Positions 5,999 to 8,095 of a stretch of DNA of 8,095 nt are shown piece by piece. The stretch is from Candidatus Bathyarchaeota archaeon (GTDB lineage: Archaea; Thermoproteota; Bathyarchaeia; 40CM-2-53-6; RBG-13-38-9). A program made the translations under genes and the position numbers. Position 1 is the first letter of the stretch; each line of letters opens with the position of its first letter. The notes beneath the pieces are model-generated. The model worked only from the letters and a program-made list of their open reading frames with translations, made no database searches and was not told the DNA's origin. The DNA is taken from the NCBI GenBank assembly GCA_026015225.1, contig JAOZGV010000001.1:1-8095 (forward strand), read 5' to 3'.

Positions 5999-7924
5999 CT
6001 ATATTGCCTCCGGCAAATCCTTTATTTCAGCATAGTTAAAGACAGGGCCTTCTTTGCAAACATACATTCCATGTATTTGACAGTGTCCACATTTCCCAAC
6101 ACCGCATCGCATCTTTCTTTCAAGAGATATGAGAATATTTTCGTCTTTCATTCCTTTTTTTTCTAAATCTTTTATTACAAACTGATACATAATGGGAGGG
6201 CCAATTACAATTGCTTTTGTAGTTTCTGGATTAAAATCAACTTTTGGTAATAGTGTAGTAATTACTCCAATATCTCCATCCCAACATACACCTTCTGGAC
6301 AGCTATCGACAGTGAACATATGTGTTATATCTTTTCTTTTGTGCCATTTTGAAATTTCATCCCAAAATAGGAATTCATTAGGTTCTTTACATCCGTAAAG
6401 AATAGTAACATCATTGAATTGAGTTTTATTTCTAAGCACGTAATTAATTAGCGATCTCATCGGTACTATTCCCAAGCCTCCGGCAATAAATAGCAGATCT
6501 TTACTTTTTAGAGAGTCTATATCGAATCCCCTACCAAATGGTCCTCTGATTCCAACTTTATCTCCAACTTTTAGGGTTCTAAGTTTTGATGTAACTTCAC
6601 CTATTTGTCTTACCACAATTTCAAATGATTTACCACCAGGAGCGGATGATACTGAAAAAGGAGCTTCCCCAATCCCGAAAAGCGACACTTGGATGAATTG
6701 CCCAGGCTGATGTCCTAAAGGAGTTTGATCGTCTTTTACTAACTCATATAGAGTTTCACAATACGTTAGATGTTCTATACGCTTGATTGTTGCGCTTGTG
6801 GGCACAAATAAACAATGAGAATCAATTGAAACAACGTCGGTTTTAGGAATTTGTGGAAATGATATCACGGGTTCATCTGATTGGGGCGACTCTGTCATTG
6901 AATTTAATATGTCAGATGGATCTGCGATGTCCGGAAGACATGCGGAAACACATCGTCCACATCCAACACAAGCAATGAAATCGTACCTTTCTGGAAGGTA
7001 ATATCCTTTCCTAAAAATTCTATGTCTATATCTATCTAAGATCTTTTCTCTGAATATCTCACCGCTTGCTACCTTTGTAAATTCTCTCATTAAGCATCCA
7101 TCCCATGTTCTCCTTCGAACACCTTCTTTTCCATTTAGTTGAAGAAGATCTTCTACATCATAGCAGAAACATGTAGGACATACGAGAGTGCAAGAGCCAC
7201 AAGCTAGGCATTTCTCTGATTTTTCTTTCAATATAAGGTGGTCATAATTTTTCGAGAGTAAAGCGGGCCATTCGGTTTTTTCGACGTTAACTTTTTTTTC
7301 GTATTTAGATGCAAGATCTTCCCTTAATTCTTCCACCTTTACTATTTCCTCTTCTGAAGCTTCTCTTGTTTTTCCATGTTTTTCTAAAAGTAGTTTACCA
7401 GATTCAGTGCCGATATCAATTGCTACAACTTCTCCAAGATCGGTTACCAAAAGGTCATATGCGCGCGTACGTGCAATCATGTGAGTTGCCATGCTAGCTG
7501 CGAATGAATATTGTGAAACATTTATTATGTCTGAGGCAATAATCAATGTATTTTTTCTTGCGGCTTTATAATGATCATCTGAAGTATCATCAAGATACAA
7601 TTTATCCATTTGCAAAATTGCGATTAGATCATATGGATGAATTCCAATTATAATTCTAGGAGACTCGTCCACGGTATGTAATACATTAAATGGTTGTGAG
7701 ATGTCGTATCTCATGAGATCCTCATGAGTTGGCAGAAAATATTTCTTTGGAGGAAGAATAGTCGTATCGTAATCAAGTCTCAACTCTTCTGCAGAATCCA
7801 AAGGACCAAAGACAAATTTCTCACCTTTTGCCTTGACACCAATTACTTTATGCGACCCTTCTTCTATTAGATTGTTAATAAAAAATTGCCATTCGTGTTT
7901 ACTCATAGCTTTCATAAATTTCAC
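5999..7924 (-). CDS. hydBG: Hydrogenase beta-gamma fusion: Fe-S subunit joined to FAD/NAD(P) reductase
   Basis: A 641-residue protein joining two subunits that are separate in the Pyrococcus sulfhydrogenases. Residues 1-345 are HydB/AsrA-like, with Cys239-x2-Cys242-x2-Cys245-x3-Cys249, the extra Cys252, Cys254 and Cys277, and Cys319-x2-Cys322-x2-Cys325-x3-Cys329. Residues about 368-641 are HydG-like: FAD-binding GQFIQVSLFGIGEAPFSVSS (408-427), NAD(P)-binding FIAGGLGIVP (479-488) and a C-terminal [2Fe-2S] set Cys607, 612, 615 and 623. A linker of roughly 20-30 residues separates them, with no stop and no internal ribosome site. It should carry electrons between NAD(P)H and the delta subunit. 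The GTG at 7924 is retained because MKFMK resembles the HydB N-terminus; in-frame ATGs at 7915 and 7906 are alternatives, and a TATA box favours 7906. First gene of the operon; its TAG abuts the small-subunit ATG. Confidence 0.93.
   Translation of the reverse strand: MKFMKAMSKHEWQFFINNLIEEGSHKVIGVKAKGEKFVFGPLDSAEELRLDYDTTILPPKKYFLPTHEDLMRYDISQPFNVLHTVDESPRIIIGIHPYDLIAILQMDKLYLDDTSDDHYKAARKNTLIIASDIINVSQYSFAASMATHMIARTRAYDLLVTDLGEVVAIDIGTESGKLLLEKHGKTREASEEEIVKVEELREDLASKYEKKVNVEKTEWPALLSKNYDHLILKEKSEKCLACGSCTLVCPTCFCYDVEDLLQLNGKEGVRRRTWDGCLMREFTKVASGEIFREKILDRYRHRIFRKGYYLPERYDFIACVGCGRCVSACLPDIADPSDILNSMTESPQSDEPVISFPQIPKTDVVSIDSHCLFVPTSATIKRIEHLTYCETLYELVKDDQTPLGHQPGQFIQVSLFGIGEAPFSVSSAPGGKSFEIVVRQIGEVTSKLRTLKVGDKVGIRGPFGRGFDIDSLKSKDLLFIAGGLGIVPMRSLINYVLRNKTQFNDVTILYGCKEPNEFLFWDEISKWHKRKDITHMFTVDSCPEGVCWDGDIGVITTLLPKVDFNPETTKAIVIGPPIMYQFVIKDLEKKGMKDENILISLERKMRCGVGKCGHCQIHGMYVCKEGPVFNYAEIKDLPEAI
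6007..6011 (-). promoter_or_regulatory. Shine-Dalgarno site of the small-subunit gene
   Basis: Minus-strand GGAGG lies eight bases before the ATG at 5998, within the last codons of the upstream fusion gene, and fixes the small-subunit start. Confidence 0.7.
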
Positions 7925-7928
7925 TCAT

Positions 7929-7938
7929 CTATATATTT
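7929..7938 (-). promoter_or_regulatory. Putative TATA box of the hydrogenase operon
   Basis: Minus-strand AAATATATAG is the best TATA-like element close to the gene. A start 26-27 bases from its centre would fall at about 7907, on the ATG at 7906, making this transcript leaderless as well. If so, the fusion protein starts at its seventh listed residue (MSKHEW). Competing AT-rich boxes further upstream (TTGTATAA near 7992-7999 and TTTATATG near 8060-8067) cannot be excluded. Confidence 0.38.
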
Positions 7939-7959
7939 GACACATCAATCTTCGTAATG

Positions 7960-7978
7960 TTAGATTATTGAAATCTAA
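7960..7978. repeat. Inverted repeat, seven-base arms, upstream of hydrogenase operon
   Basis: TTAGATT (7960-7966) and AATCTAA (7972-7978) form a perfect inverted repeat with a five-base spacer. It is centred about 35 bp upstream of the putative TATA box, where an archaeal activator or repressor could act. On the minus strand it would instead be a weak leader hairpin if transcription starts further upstream. Confidence 0.45.
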
Positions 7979-7998
7979 TAATCCTAATCCGTTATACA

Positions 7999-8019
7999 AT
8001 TGAACATCCTATGTTCAAT
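7999..8019. promoter_or_regulatory. Operator-like inverted repeat, nine-base arms
   Basis: ATTGAACAT (7999-8007) and ATGTTCAAT (8011-8019) are perfect inverted copies around a CCT spacer. Total length and arm size fit a dimeric helix-turn-helix regulator site. Its centre is 40 bp from that of the neighbouring inverted repeat, close to four helical turns. It is upstream of every plausible hydrogenase TATA box except the one near 8060. No known archaeal operator consensus was matched with confidence. Confidence 0.5.
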
Positions 8020-8060
8020 GGACTTTATGTTTTAGAAGTTAGTCATTGTTAAAGTATACA

Positions 8061-8070
8061 TATAAATTTA
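8061..8070 (+). promoter_or_regulatory. Possible rightward TATA box at window edge
   Basis: TATAAATTTA reads as a TATA element on the plus strand and would place a start at about 8092, so a divergent gene may begin just beyond the window. The bases are nearly self-complementary, so a leftward reading is equally possible. No coding sequence is visible between 7925 and 8095. Confidence 0.2.
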
Positions 8071-8095
8071 ACGCGTATATTTTACAAAATAAAAC

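Noticed and set aside
6192..6398. 68-codon open frame on the plus strand
   Set aside because: It is entirely antisense to the FAD/NAD(P) half of the hydrogenase fusion, with no ribosome site or recognisable domain.
7309..7497. 62-codon open frame on the plus strand, leucine-rich
   Set aside because: It is antisense to the Fe-S half of the fusion; the leucine and proline bias mirrors the acidic/lysine-rich helix encoded on the other strand.
5999..7924. Missing Arg in the flavin motif of the gamma half (APFSVSS rather than RxYS) as a defect
   Set aside because: The Pyrococcus gamma subunit also has a non-Arg variant (VPISICS as recalled), so this is a family trait rather than damage.
8002..8016. 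LexA/SOS box (GAAC-N4-GTTC)
   Set aside because: The GAAC and GTTC half sites here are separated by seven bases, not four, and the downstream gene is a hydrogenase, so a LexA role is not supported.
1..8095. CRISPR array, insertion sequence or integration site
   Set aside because: No regularly spaced repeats, no transposase or integrase coding, and no tRNA end with flanking direct repeats were seen on either strand.

Overview
This 8.1 kb window looks like part of an AT-rich archaeal genome, probably from an anaerobe. The lineage cannot be fixed from the sequence; an uncultivated Thermoproteota- or Asgard-like archaeon is a guess. The evidence is a group 3b [NiFe] hydrogenase whose proteins resemble the Pyrococcus sulfhydrogenases, TATA-like boxes at archaeal spacing (one puts the transcription start exactly on an ATG), and TTG/GTG starts. 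A bacterial origin is not strictly excluded, because group 3b hydrogenases and Tag glycosylases also occur in bacteria.

Left part (1-2750): the 5' end of a DNA-3-methyladenine glycosylase I gene (tag) runs off the left edge on the minus strand. Divergent from it is an extended SDR enzyme related to SDR-type L-threonine dehydrogenases and nucleotide-sugar epimerases. A DUF362 protein with a twin-arginine signal sequence follows, then a terminator-like hairpin and a 65-residue ferredoxin whose second cluster motif lacks one cysteine.

Middle (2750-3950): a hotdog thioesterase closely resembling fluoroacetyl-CoA thioesterase FlK lies on the minus strand and appears to be leaderless. A GC-richer, palindrome-dense spacer separates it from a divergent HycI-type hydrogenase maturation endopeptidase on the plus strand.

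Right part (3954-8095): a tight minus-strand operon encodes a complete bidirectional NAD(P)-linked group 3b hydrogenase. Its order is a beta-gamma fusion (Fe-S plus FAD/NAD(P) module), then the delta small subunit, then the alpha large subunit. Genes abut or overlap by one base, and two have strong Shine-Dalgarno sites. The upstream 171 bases hold two perfect inverted repeats that look like operators.

How they work together: electrons should pass between H2 at the NiFe site (alpha), the Fe-S clusters of delta and of the beta half, and FAD/NAD(P) in the gamma half. The convergent peptidase, whose 3' end is 13 bases from that of the large subunit, probably trims the seven-residue tail of alpha after nickel insertion. 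The most notable observations are the beta-gamma fusion, the FlK-like enzyme that keeps the catalytic triad but not the fluoro-selective phenylalanines, the operator-like repeats, and the cysteine-deficient ferredoxin beside a Tat-signal DUF362 protein. No mobile element, CRISPR array, tRNA or rRNA was seen.
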